A stretch of DNA of 64,000 nucleotides, taken from contig NZ_JAGGMI010000002.1 of the NCBI RefSeq assembly GCF_017875235.1, forward strand, positions 124,001 through 188,000, given 5' to 3'. The stretch is from Asticcacaulis solisilvae. Its GTDB lineage: Bacteria; Pseudomonadota; Alphaproteobacteria; Caulobacterales; Caulobacteraceae. How positions within the stretch are numbered: position 1 is the first letter of the stretch; each line of letters opens with the position of its first letter. The position numbers and the translations under genes were made by a program. Positions 15,496 through 24,787 of the stretch are shown piece by piece. The notes under the pieces were generated by a model. That model searched no databases, was not told where the DNA came from, and saw only the letters and a list, made by a program, of their open reading frames with translations.

Positions 15496-16995
15496 TCAAG
15501 CCTTTACGGGAGCAGGGCGCAGCATGAAGGCCGGCACGTGATCACCGAAGGGCGAGTTGCTGTCCGGCTCGCGTTCGGCGCGTCTGGACTCACCGCCACG
15601 CGCCGGCTTCTCGGAAGACTTCTCAGAAGGTTTTTGGCTCGTTCTTTGGCTGCTCTTGCGGGCCGCCTTTTCAGGCACGGGCTCGGACGTTTCGGCCACG
15701 GGCTCAGCTTGGGTCAACGGTGTCGTCGCGGCCTGGGGGCTGTCCTCGGTCCTGCGCGGCTTGCGGTCGCGTCCACGCGCCCGATCCTTATCGCGCCCCC
15801 GATCCTTGTCACGGCCGCCGCGCGCCGGACGATCACTGCGCGGGGCGTCGTCCAGCGCCGCGTAGTCAACATCGAGATCGAGCACGGCCGGCTCTTTCTT
15901 GATGAGCTTGATGACCTTGTCGTAGTTCTTTTCGTCGGCGGCCGACAGAAGCAGATAGGCTTCGCCGGTCCGGCCGGCGCGGCCGGTGCGGCCGATGCGG
16001 TGGACGTAGTCGTCGGCGTGGTGCGGGACGTCGAAATTGAAGACGTGGCCGACATTCGGGATGTCGAGGCCGCGCGCGGCGACGTCCGACGCCACCAGCA
16101 GTTTCAACTCGCCGTTGCGGAAGGCGTCAAGCGTCTTCATGCGCAGCGCCTGGTCGAGGTCGCCGTGAATGGGGGCGGCATCGAAGCCATACTTGGCCAG
16201 CGACTTGGCGACGATATCGACGTCGGTCTTCTTGTTGCAGAAGACGATGCCGTTCTTGATATCCAGCGTGGAAATGAGGGCGCGCAGGGCGATCCGCTTG
16301 GCGCGGACGTCGCGGTGCGGGACCTTCAGCACGTACTGGGTAATATTTTCGTTGGTCGAGGCGGGACGGGAAACCTCGATACGCACCGGGTTCTTCAGGA
16401 ACTGGTTGGTCAGACGCGTGATTTCCGGCGGCATGGTCGCCGAGAAGAACAGGGTCTGGCGCGTTGGCGGCGTCAGCTTGAAGATGCGTTCGATATCGGG
16501 AATGAAGCCCATGTCCAGCATTCGGTCGGCTTCGTCGACGACCATCAGCTGGACGCCGTTGAGCATGACCTTGGACCGTTCGAACAGGTCGAGCAGGCGG
16601 CCCGGCGTGCAGATCAGCACATCGACGCCCTTGTCGAGTTTGGCGACCTGGTCCCCCATCGAGACGCCGCCGATGAGCAGGGCCCAGTTCAGCTTATGGA
16701 ACTTGGCATATTTCTCAAAGGCTTCAGCGACCTGGTCGGCCAGTTCGCGCGTCGGCGCCAGGACGATGGCGCGCGGCATGCGGGCGCGCGACCGGCCGGC
16801 GGCCAGCCGCTCGATCATGGGCAGGGTGAAGGCGGCGGTCTTGCCAGTGCCGGTTTGGGCGATACCCAGGACGTCAAGCCCGGTGAGGGCGACAGGGATG
16901 GCCTGCTCCTGGATCGCGGTCGGGGTATCATAGCCGGTTTCGGCAATGGCCTTGAGGACCTGTTCGCCCAGGCCGAGGTCGCTAAACTTTGTCAT
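15496..16995 (-). CDS. rhlE: DEAD-box RNA helicase RhlE
   Basis: ATP-dependent RNA helicase, 499 residues. The motifs are complete: Q-motif PTAIQEQAIP, AQTGTGKT (motif I), PTRELADQ (Ia), DEADRMLD (II), FSATMP (III) and HRIGRTGRAGR (VI). The C-terminal 130 residues are a low-complexity Arg/Lys/Asp/Ser/Glu-rich tail typical of RhlE-type helicases that join RNA degradosomes. It starts 160 bases downstream of parE, past three hairpins. Confidence 0.95.
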   Translation of the reverse strand: MTKFSDLGLGEQVLKAIAETGYDTPTAIQEQAIPVALTGLDVLGIAQTGTGKTAAFTLPMIERLAAGRSRARMPRAIVLAPTRELADQVAEAFEKYAKFHKLNWALLIGGVSMGDQVAKLDKGVDVLICTPGRLLDLFERSKVMLNGVQLMVVDEADRMLDMGFIPDIERIFKLTPPTRQTLFFSATMPPEITRLTNQFLKNPVRIEVSRPASTNENITQYVLKVPHRDVRAKRIALRALISTLDIKNGIVFCNKKTDVDIVAKSLAKYGFDAAPIHGDLDQALRMKTLDAFRNGELKLLVASDVAARGLDIPNVGHVFNFDVPHHADDYVHRIGRTGRAGRTGEAYLLLSAADEKNYDKVIKLIKKEPAVLDLDVDYAALDDAPRSDRPARGGRDKDRGRDKDRARGRDRKPRRTEDSPQAATTPLTQAEPVAETSEPVPEKAARKSSQRTSQKPSEKSSEKPARGGESRRAEREPDSNSPFGDHVPAFMLRPAPVKA

Positions 16996-17045
16996 GGGCG
17001 TCCATTGCTACTTTACGGGCCGGTAGTCAATGATTGTCACGGGGT

Positions 17046-17149
17046 TTGGGGTCCGAGACCCCAAGTCTTTCCTAATTCTTTCTGTATTCAGGGCCTGAAG
17101 GCCCAGAATACAGAAAGAAAAAGCAAGGTTGTGGGGCCTCGGGCCCCAC
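17046..17149. terminator. Three tandem hairpins between parE and rhlE
   Basis: Hairpin 1: TTGGGGTC/GACCCCAA (17046-17064, loop CGA). Hairpin 2: a long stem of 14 bp, one A-A mismatch and 5 more bp (17076-17119, loop TGAA). Hairpin 3: GTGGGGCC/GGCCCCAC (17131-17149, loop TCG). The middle one carries a run of T on the reverse strand only before its stem, so it is not a canonical intrinsic terminator. Together they probably block read-through from parE or process its 3' end. Confidence 0.55.
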
Positions 17150-17155
17150 GCCCCG

Positions 17156-19243
17156 TTACACGTCAAGGTCTTCCGCCGCGAATTCCGCGTGGTCCTGAAT
17201 ATAGCGGAATCGCAGTTCAGGCTTGCGGCCCATCAGCGTCTCCACCAGGTTTTCGATATCTTCCTCGTCATGAGGCAAGGTGACGCGCGCCAGGGTCCGG
17301 GTCTTCGGATCCATGGTCGTCTCTTTCAACTGCGCCGGCATCATTTCACCCAGGCCCTTGAACCGGCCGATTTCAGGCTTCTTGCCCTTGAAATGCTTGG
17401 CGATGATCTCGGCGCGATGCGCGTCGTCCTTGGCGTAGTGCACATCCTTGCCATGGCTGATCCGGTACAGCGGCGGCATGGCCAGGTACAGGTTGCCATT
17501 CCGGATCATGCCCGGCATCTGCCTGTAAAAATAGGTGATCAGCAGCGAAGCGATGTGCGCGCCGTCGACATCGGCATCGGTCATGATGATGATGCGCTCA
17601 TAACGCAGGTCTTCGTCCTTGAACCGCGCGCCCGGCTGCACGCCAAGCGCCAGGCCCAGGTCAGACAGTTCGGCGTTCTGCTTAAGCTTGTCGACGGTCG
17701 CCGACGCCACGTTCAGTATCTTGCCGCGCAGGGGCAGGATGGCCTGGGTGTTGCGGTTGCGGCCCTGCTTGGCGGAGCCACCGGCCGAGTCGCCTTCGAC
17801 GATGAACAGTTCGGTGCCGACCGCATCCTGACGCGCGCAGTCCGCCAGCTTGCCCGGCAGGCGCAGCTTGCGCGTCGCCGACGCGCGCTGAACTTCCTTG
17901 TCCTTGCGCTTCTTGAGGCGTTCCTCGGCCTTTTCGACGACGAACTGCAACAGACGCTCGGCTTGCTTGGGCGAGCCGGTCAGCCAGTGATCGAACGGAT
18001 CGGCCAGGGCTTTTTCGACCAGCTTCTGCGCGTCCGGCGATGACAGGCGGTCCTTGGTCTGGCCCTGGAACTCCGGATTGCGGATGAAAACCGAGATAAC
18101 AATACCGGCATAGGCGGCGACGTCTTCGGCGGTGATCAACCCACCGCGCTTGTCGCCGATCATTTCGGCATAGCCCTTGAGCGACCGCGTCAGCGCGGCG
18201 CGTAAACCCGCTTCGTGGGTGCCGCCGTCGGGCGTCGGAATGGTGTTACAATAGGACTGGACGAAACTGTCGTGATCATCGAAGCCGGCGGCCGACCAGA
18301 CGACGGCCCATTCGACGGCGCCGGCGTCGTCCTTGCGGTCGACGCGGCCGGAAAAGATTTCGGAAACCGTCTCGCTGCCCTTGATGCGCTCGGCGAGGTA
18401 GTCGGCCAGACCATTGGGGAAGAAGAACTTGTCCTCCGCCGGCGTCTGGTCGTGGATCTGGCTGGGCGCGCACTTCCAGAAAATCTGCACGCCGCGGAAC
18501 AGATACGCCTTGGCCTTGGCCATGCGGTAAAGGCGAGCGGGCTTGAAGTGGGCCTGCGTCCCGAAAATCTCCGGATCGGGCAGGAAACGGAGTTTCGAAC
18601 CGCGCTTCTTCGACGGCTGGACCTGTTCGACCGGGCCCAGGACATGTCCCTTGGAAAAGTTCTGCTGCCATTCGAAGCCGTCGCGCCACACCGTGACTTC
18701 CAGCTTTTCGGACAGGGCGTTGACGACCGAGGCGCCGACGCCGTGCAGACCGCCCGTGGTCGCATAGGCCTTGCCCGAGAACTTGCCGCCCGAGTGCAGC
18801 ACGGTCATGATGACTTCCAGCGCCGACTTGCCTGGGTATTTGGGGTGCGGATCGACGGGCAGGCCGCGGCCATCGTCGCGGACGGAGACGTAGCCTTCGG
18901 CATCGAGTTCGACCCAGATGGCCTTGGCGTGGTTGGCCACCGCTTCGTCCATGGCGTTGTCGAGCACTTCGGCGAACAGATGGTGCAGCGCCTTTTCGTC
19001 GGTGCCGCCGATATACATGCCGGGACGCTTGCGGACGGGCTCAAGCCCTTCCAGCACCTCGATGCTCGACGCGTCGTAGGTGGTGTCGTGCGTGACCGGT
19101 TGGGGAACAGGCATTTCGACCACTTTCGGCTTGGGCGCGGCGGTGCGTGCCTCAGGACGTGCCGCAGAAACAGGAGAGGGCGCGGCGGCTTCAGGCCCGG
19201 CGCCGGGTGTGAATAAATTGGGTTGCGCGGATTTGGAACTCAT
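17156..19243 (-). CDS. parE: DNA topoisomerase IV subunit B
   Basis: ATPase subunit of topoisomerase IV, which unlinks daughter chromosomes. The GHKL ATPase is at about residues 60-290 (DNAMDEAV, DDGRGLPV, GGLHGVGASVVN), followed by the transducer domain and the TOPRIM region with EGDSAGG and DADVDGAHI. The 695-residue length fits ParE rather than the longer GyrB. The N-terminal 50 residues are a Pro/Ala-rich extension. On the reverse strand upstream of rhlE. Confidence 0.95.
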   Translation of the reverse strand: MSSKSAQPNLFTPGAGPEAAAPSPVSAARPEARTAAPKPKVVEMPVPQPVTHDTTYDASSIEVLEGLEPVRKRPGMYIGGTDEKALHHLFAEVLDNAMDEAVANHAKAIWVELDAEGYVSVRDDGRGLPVDPHPKYPGKSALEVIMTVLHSGGKFSGKAYATTGGLHGVGASVVNALSEKLEVTVWRDGFEWQQNFSKGHVLGPVEQVQPSKKRGSKLRFLPDPEIFGTQAHFKPARLYRMAKAKAYLFRGVQIFWKCAPSQIHDQTPAEDKFFFPNGLADYLAERIKGSETVSEIFSGRVDRKDDAGAVEWAVVWSAAGFDDHDSFVQSYCNTIPTPDGGTHEAGLRAALTRSLKGYAEMIGDKRGGLITAEDVAAYAGIVISVFIRNPEFQGQTKDRLSSPDAQKLVEKALADPFDHWLTGSPKQAERLLQFVVEKAEERLKKRKDKEVQRASATRKLRLPGKLADCARQDAVGTELFIVEGDSAGGSAKQGRNRNTQAILPLRGKILNVASATVDKLKQNAELSDLGLALGVQPGARFKDEDLRYERIIIMTDADVDGAHIASLLITYFYRQMPGMIRNGNLYLAMPPLYRISHGKDVHYAKDDAHRAEIIAKHFKGKKPEIGRFKGLGEMMPAQLKETTMDPKTRTLARVTLPHDEEDIENLVETLMGRKPELRFRYIQDHAEFAAEDLDV

Positions 19244-19300
19244 GACTCAAACATGCAGCGATTCGCGCCGGGTATATAACGCCTGATGTCAAAAGAGAAC

Positions 19301-19335
19301 AAAAAAAGACCGCGAGCTGTGGAAGGCTCGCGGTC
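19301..19335 (-). terminator. Intrinsic terminator of the TorF-type gene
   Basis: Perfect 10-bp stem GACCGCGAGC/GCTCGCGGTC with an 8-base loop. On the reverse strand it is followed by seven T. It lies 30 bases after the stop codon at 19366. Confidence 0.93.
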
Positions 19336-19365
19336 AGCGCTTTTAAACCTTGGTCAGGCTTAGAA

Positions 19366-20019
19366 TTAGAAACCAACCTTGATGGTGGCGTACAGGTTGC
19401 TCGGCATCTTCGAAGCTTCGCTGTAGCGCAGGTCCAGCGACACGCCTTCGGTCAGGGCGTAGGTCGCGCCGAGGTTCCAGGTGGAGTAATCGTAGAACTC
19501 GTAGTTGCCGATGGCGCCCGAAACCGACAGCTTGTCGGTCAGCGGATACGAAGCGTTGACTTCGTAGTACGGATCTTCCAGGTCTTCCGCCGGCAGGTAC
19601 AGGGCGGCGCCGATCGTGCCCTTGCCCATCGAGTGGCTGACGGCGCTCTTCAGTTCACCGAAGTTGTAGTCGCAGGCGTCGCACTGGCTCGGGTACATGT
19701 AGTGAATGTAGCCGAAATCGAAGTTCCAGTCGCCGACCGACGGCGCGATACCGACGTACAGGTCGAGTTCGGTCGAGGTGTCGTCGTCGCCCGCGAACGA
19801 AACGTTCGAACCCCAGGCGCCGGCGTAGAAGATGCCCTTCTTATAGTCGACGCCACCCTGGACGGCGGCGCCGTCTTCGGTCTGCGTCACGCCGCGCCAC
19901 ACATAGTTGTTCGTGGCGGCGATGTTGAAGCTGAATTCGCCGGTGTCCTGCGCCATGGCGGCCGAACCTGCGAAGAGCGCGCTGATGGCGACAGCGGCGA
20001 CAAGAAGAGTCTTTTTCAT
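19366..20019 (-). CDS. TorF-family outer membrane protein (putative porin)
   Basis: A 217-residue protein with a signal peptide (MKKTLLVAAVAISALFAG, cut after AMA-Q) and a short beta-barrel. The motif NNYVWRGVTQT directly after the signal is typical of the TorF/Gcw_chp family; the C-terminus ends in Phe. The two cysteines in CDAC may form a disulphide. ATG 20019 is chosen for the signal peptide. Function in this family is not well defined; several members sit near nitrogen genes, as here next to amt. Confidence 0.88.
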   Translation of the reverse strand: MKKTLLVAAVAISALFAGSAAMAQDTGEFSFNIAATNNYVWRGVTQTEDGAAVQGGVDYKKGIFYAGAWGSNVSFAGDDDTSTELDLYVGIAPSVGDWNFDFGYIHYMYPSQCDACDYNFGELKSAVSHSMGKGTIGAALYLPAEDLEDPYYEVNASYPLTDKLSVSGAIGNYEFYDYSTWNLGATYALTEGVSLDLRYSEASKMPSNLYATIKVGF

Positions 20020-20442
20020 GGTCTGTAGATCCCAGTTCAAAGGTTGAAGCCGACGCGTTTAACTGATTGGCGGCTGTTATTCTTGAGTTAAAGAGTTTGG
20101 TGAACCCGAGAGACAATCTAGCAAGTTTTTAGCAGGCGCAAAGTCCCCTATGGTCGTTTCACCACGCCTAGATGCAAAATTGTCACAAATCTCACCCCCG
20201 CTAAAGATATAAAAAATGTGTTAAAATTCAGTCCAATACTTTGAAATCCGGACATATGAAATTAATCTATAACACTTTGTAAGATTTGCTGCATCGCAAA
20301 ATAATCGCGCTTCAGGCGGCTAAATAAAGCAGGCGTGATTCCAGATGTGAGACCCGCCGAATGCGCGAATCGGAAGGCTTCGGCACACGATAAATCGGTC
20401 TGTGGTACATGGGCCATCCGCGCTGCTGTCCAGCGATGACTC
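20020..20442. other. Non-coding AT-rich stretch between amt and the TorF-type gene
   Basis: About 420 bases without a supported gene. The middle part (20160-20310) is much richer in A+T than the surroundings and probably holds the promoter of the TorF-type gene, but no clear -35/-10 pair can be named. A 71-codon reverse frame here starts inside the amt terminator and is not credible. Confidence 0.5.
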
Positions 20443-20473
20443 AAAAAAACGGGGCACTCTTTCGAGCGCCCCG
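20443..20473 (-). terminator. Intrinsic terminator of amt
   Basis: On the reverse strand a stem CGGGGC...GCCCCG, extended inward by CTC/GAG, is followed by seven T. It starts 29 bases after the amt stop. Confidence 0.92.
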
Positions 20474-20501
20474 CCATTTATACGCGGATAACTTAGAGGG
20501 C

Positions 20502-21950
20502 TTAGTGGTCCATGACTTCGTCGTGTTGCGAAGCATCCAGACCTGCCACTTCGTCTTCTTCCGAAACGCGCAGTCCAGTGGTGAACTTGCAGATCAGAAG
20601 GATCAAGAAGGTACCGACCGCCGACCAGGCAATGGTGATGCCGAGGCCGATGAGCTGGCTGGTGACATTGGCCCCTTCCGCCAGGCTGTTGATCGTGGTG
20701 TCGGCAAAGACGCCCGTCAGGATCGCACCCAGGATGCCGCCAGCGCCGTGGATACCAAAGGCGTCCAGGCTATCGTCGTAACCGAGCAGCTTCTTGATCC
20801 AGGTGGCGGCGAAGTAGCAGACCGGGCCAGCTGCCGCGCCGATGATCATGGCGCTCTTGGGGTCGACAAAGCCGCAGGCCGGGGTGATGGCGACCAAACC
20901 GGCGATCAGGCCCGACAGGATGCCGATCAGCGAAGGTTTACCGCGGAAGATCCACTCAACGATCTTCCAGGTCAGACCGGCGGCGCAGGTGGCCAGCAGG
21001 GTGTTGAGCAGGGCGACCGAGGCAACCGAGTCACCGGCCCATTCGGAACCGGCATTGAAGCCGATCCAGCCAACGAACAGCAGCGAGGCGCCGATGAGCA
21101 CGAAGATCGGGTTATTAGCCGTCATTGCTTCGGTACCGTAGCCCTTGCGGCGGCCCAGGAACAGGGCAGCGACCAGGCCGGCGACGCCGGAGTTGGTGTG
21201 AACGACAGCGCCACCGGCGAAGTCCTTGACGTTCATGCCGCCCAGGATGCCACCGCCCCAAACCATGTGACAGATCGGCGCATAGACCAGGATCGACCAC
21301 AGGGCCATGAACAGGATCAGGCCCGAGAACTTGACGCGTTCGGCGAAGGCGCCGGTGATCAGGGCAGGGGTGATGATCGCAAAGGTCATCTGATAGGCGA
21401 TCCAGGTGTATTCCGGCACGCCTGCCGTCGCCATATAGGCGGTCGTCGGCGTGACGTTGTTCAGGAACAGGGTGTCGAATCCGCCGAACCACTTGTTCAG
21501 CTCCGCCGCCGGCAGACCAAATAGATCGGTCGAGACGGTGCCGAAGGCGAACGAGTAGCCAACCAGCCACCACAGGACGGCCGAGACGCAGGTCACGGAC
21601 ACCGACTGGGTCACGGTGGCGACGACGTTCTTCTTACGCACCATGCCGCCGTAGAACAGCGCCAGGCCCGGCAGGGTCATCATCAGGACCATGGCGGTAG
21701 CAAAGATCAGGAAGGTGGTGTCGGACTTGTCCAGCGCCAGTTCCTTTTGCGACGCCAGCAGCGCGGGCGCCGGAGCGGCGGCTTCGGCTTCAGGCGCCGC
21801 GGTAGATTCGACGGCCGGAGCGGACGCGTCGACCGAAGCCTCGGCGGAAGCCGGGGCTTCCTGAGCCAGGGCCAGGCCGGCGGCCGGAGCCGTCAGCAGG
21901 AGGGCGGCGGTGACAGCCACGGCCCTCGAAAGTTTAGTCCACGTCTTCAA
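20502..21950 (-). CDS. amt: Ammonium transporter Amt
   Basis: Inner-membrane ammonium channel. After a signal peptide (about 1-29) and an Ala/Glu/Pro-rich linker (30-65) come about eleven membrane helices with family stretches FYGGMVRKKNV, GFNAGSEW and FGIHGAGG, including the pore histidines. A TTG at 21950 is taken as start because GGGGG lies 5 bases upstream; the alternative GTG at 21992 would place 14 odd residues before the signal. Companion of glnA and glnB upstream on the same strand; GlnB-type proteins gate Amt channels. Confidence 0.93.
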   Translation of the reverse strand: MKTWTKLSRAVAVTAALLLTAPAAGLALAQEAPASAEASVDASAPAVESTAAPEAEAAAPAPALLASQKELALDKSDTTFLIFATAMVLMMTLPGLALFYGGMVRKKNVVATVTQSVSVTCVSAVLWWLVGYSFAFGTVSTDLFGLPAAELNKWFGGFDTLFLNNVTPTTAYMATAGVPEYTWIAYQMTFAIITPALITGAFAERVKFSGLILFMALWSILVYAPICHMVWGGGILGGMNVKDFAGGAVVHTNSGVAGLVAALFLGRRKGYGTEAMTANNPIFVLIGASLLFVGWIGFNAGSEWAGDSVASVALLNTLLATCAAGLTWKIVEWIFRGKPSLIGILSGLIAGLVAITPACGFVDPKSAMIIGAAAGPVCYFAATWIKKLLGYDDSLDAFGIHGAGGILGAILTGVFADTTINSLAEGANVTSQLIGLGITIAWSAVGTFLILLICKFTTGLRVSEEDEVAGLDASQHDEVMDH

Positions 21951-22206
21951 AGTATCCCCCTTTGGGTTAAGTGGATTGTTGCACCCGCTCACAGTGCCGT
22001 GACTATGAAAGCGCGCAACTGAATAATCCGGTTAATCAGGGGTGAAGGGGGAGGGCGGCGCCATTTGCGTCATTTATGTGTCAAAAAGCGGCTAAACCAC
22101 CGCAAACACTGGCAAATTTAATTGGTATCTCGCGAAACCATATTTGTTTCATTTGAAATTATATATTGTATTATAATTTTGGAAGAAATGGAGTATGTCG
22201 CAACGC

Positions 22207-22240
22207 AAAATGAAACAGGCCACCGGTAACGGGTGGCCTG
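22207..22240 (-). terminator. Terminator of glnA
   Basis: Perfect 9-bp stem CAGGCCACC/GGTGGCCTG with a 7-base loop, followed on the reverse strand by TTTCATTTT. It lies about 40 bases after the glnA stop. Confidence 0.8.
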
Positions 22241-22278
22241 TAGCAGACTTTCAACGGTAGTGGCAATTCCTTACGGAA

Positions 22279-23685
22279 TTAGCACTTGTAGTACATTTCG
22301 AACTCGACCGGGTGCGGACGCAGTTCGAAGTTCATGACTTCTTCCATTTTCAGCTCGATGTAGGCATCGATGAAGTCGTCGTCCATGACGCCGCCCTTTT
22401 TCAGGAAGGCGCGGTCCTTGTCCAGGCTGTCCAGGGCTTCGCGCAGGCTGCCGCAGACTTCTGGAATGTTCTTCTGCTCCTGCGGCGGCAGGTCGTACAG
22501 GTTCTTGTCCGCCGGCGCGCCCGGATCGATGCGGTTTTCGATACCGTCGAGGCCGGCCATCAGCAGGGCGGTGAAGGTCAGATAGGGGTTGCCCATCGGG
22601 TCCGGGAAGCGGGCTTCCAGGCGCTTGGCCTTCGGCGACGACACCCACGGAATACGGATCGAGGCCGAACGGTTGCGGGCCGAATAGGCCAGCTTGACCG
22701 GAGCTTCGTAACCCGGGACCAGACGCTTGTAGGAGTTGGTCGTCGAGTTCGAGAAGGCATTGATCGCCTTGGCGTGCTTGATGATGCCGCCGATGTACCA
22801 CAGGCACATGTCGCTGAGGCCGGCATACTTGTCGCCGGCGAACAGAGGCTTGCCGCCCTTCCAGATCGACTGGTGCACGTGCATGCCCGAGCCGTTGTCG
22901 CCGAACATCGGCTTGGCCATGAAGGTCGCCGTCTTGCCATAGGCGTGGGCGACGTTGTGGATGACGTACTTGTAGAGCTGCAGGCGGTCGGCCATGGTCA
23001 GCAGGTCGGAGAACTTCAGACCCAGTTCGTGCTGGGCCGGCGCCACTTCGTGGTGGTGCTTTTCGGGCTCGAGGCCCAGTTCACCCATGACGGCCAGCAT
23101 TTCGCCGCGCAGGTCCTGGCACGAGTCGACCGGATTGACAGGGAAGTAGCCGCCCTTTGGTCCCGGACGGTGGCCCATATTGCCTTCCGGATAGACCTTG
23201 GCCGAGTTGTGCGGCAGTTCGGTCGAGTCGAAGGCGTAGCCGGTGTTGTCCGGCGAGATCGACCAGCGGACGTCGTCGAAGATGAAGAATTCGGCTTCGG
23301 GGCCGAAATAGGCGATGTCGCCGACGCCGGCCGACTGCAGGTAGGCCAGGGCCTTCTTCGAGATCGAGCGCGGGTCGCGGTTATAGGGCTCGTTCGTGTC
23401 CGGATTGATGACGTCGCAGAACAGGAACAGGGTCGTTTGCTGATAGAACGGGTCGATATAGGCCGTCTTCAGGTCCGGACGCAGCTTCATGTCCGACTCG
23501 TTGATGGCCTTCCAGCCGGCGATCGACGAACCGTCGAACATGGTGCCGTCGTTCAGGAACTCGTCATCAACCAGGTCGATGTCGAAGGTGACGTGCTGAA
23601 GCTTGCCGCGCACGTCGGAAAAACGCACGTCAACATACTTGACGTCCTTTTCCTTGATGAGTTTGAGAATGTCTGCTGCTGTCAT
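22279..23685 (-). CDS. glnA: Glutamine synthetase type I
   Basis: Makes glutamine from glutamate, ammonium and ATP; a cytoplasmic dodecamer. Family motifs: [28 protein letters not shown] and [17 protein letters not shown] near residue 400 holds the tyrosine that is adenylylated in GS-I beta enzymes. The ATG at 23685 gives the usual [10 protein letters not shown] start, with GGGGCG upstream; ATG 23697 is four codons earlier. It lies 45 bases after glnB, so both are probably one transcript. Confidence 0.97.
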   Translation of the reverse strand: MTAADILKLIKEKDVKYVDVRFSDVRGKLQHVTFDIDLVDDEFLNDGTMFDGSSIAGWKAINESDMKLRPDLKTAYIDPFYQQTTLFLFCDVINPDTNEPYNRDPRSISKKALAYLQSAGVGDIAYFGPEAEFFIFDDVRWSISPDNTGYAFDSTELPHNSAKVYPEGNMGHRPGPKGGYFPVNPVDSCQDLRGEMLAVMGELGLEPEKHHHEVAPAQHELGLKFSDLLTMADRLQLYKYVIHNVAHAYGKTATFMAKPMFGDNGSGMHVHQSIWKGGKPLFAGDKYAGLSDMCLWYIGGIIKHAKAINAFSNSTTNSYKRLVPGYEAPVKLAYSARNRSASIRIPWVSSPKAKRLEARFPDPMGNPYLTFTALLMAGLDGIENRIDPGAPADKNLYDLPPQEQKNIPEVCGSLREALDSLDKDRAFLKKGGVMDDDFIDAYIELKMEEVMNFELRPHPVEFEMYYKC

Positions 23686-23730
23686 AAGACGCCCCATTAC
23701 CTTTTGTTATTAGGAGAGTGGCCCCAGGCT

Positions 23731-24440
<710 letters not shown>

Positions 24441-24525
24441 GCGGATGTGGCGGAACTGGTAGACGCACTGGGTTTAGGTTCCAGCGCTGCAAGGCGTGGA
24501 GGTTCGAGTCCTCTCATCCGCACCA
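24441..24525 (+). tRNA. tRNA-Leu (anticodon TAG)
   Basis: The acceptor stem GCGGATG pairs with CATCCGC; the D-arm TGGCGGAACTGGTAGACGCA is that of leucine tRNAs. The anticodon loop is TTTAGGT, giving anticodon TAG. A long variable arm and the T-arm GAGG-TTCGAGT-CCTC follow, and CCA is encoded. The 85-base length fits a class II tRNA. Confidence 0.95.
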
Positions 24526-24620
24526 TTTCATTTCATCGCTCACGGCTGGCGCGTTGCGCGCCTGCCTCCGCGAGGGCGGCGAACTGTCGCCGGCGCCCGG
24601 TCGGGCGCTGTTGCAGTTCG

Positions 24621-24727
24621 CTAGAGCGATATGGCGAAAAGTGTAAGCGGTTTTCGCCTTAAATATCGCGACAAAACAAAAATTTAGATCGGTATGATGT
24701 TTCCACTTAAATCATACCGATCTAATT
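24621..24727. repeat. Mosaic palindromic intergenic element
   Basis: Two adjacent hairpins. The first pairs GCGATAT and GGCGAAAA (24625-24640) with TTTTCGCC and ATATCGC (24651-24669). The second is a perfect 15-bp stem TTAGATCGGTATGAT (24684-24698) with its complement at 24711-24725. The pattern CTAGAGCG...GGCGAAAA...ACAAAACAAA...TTAGATCGG resembles the mosaic intergenic elements known in Rhizobiales and related alphaproteobacteria. Copy number in this genome cannot be seen here. Confidence 0.7.
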
Positions 24728-24787
24728 GCCGTTTTGTAACTGGTTCGGCCGCGCCGATGTGATAGCCTGGTCAAAACGGGCTCCTCC

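Noticed and set aside
15538-17283. A 581-codon forward open frame antisense to rhlE
   Set aside because: It mirrors the rhlE codon pattern in a G+C-rich gene, has Asp/Arg/Gly/His-biased composition, no domain, and rhlE itself has every helicase motif.
20262-20477. A 71-codon reverse frame between amt and the TorF-type gene
   Set aside because: Its start lies within the amt terminator hairpin and the rest crosses A+T-rich promoter-like DNA; no homology pattern.
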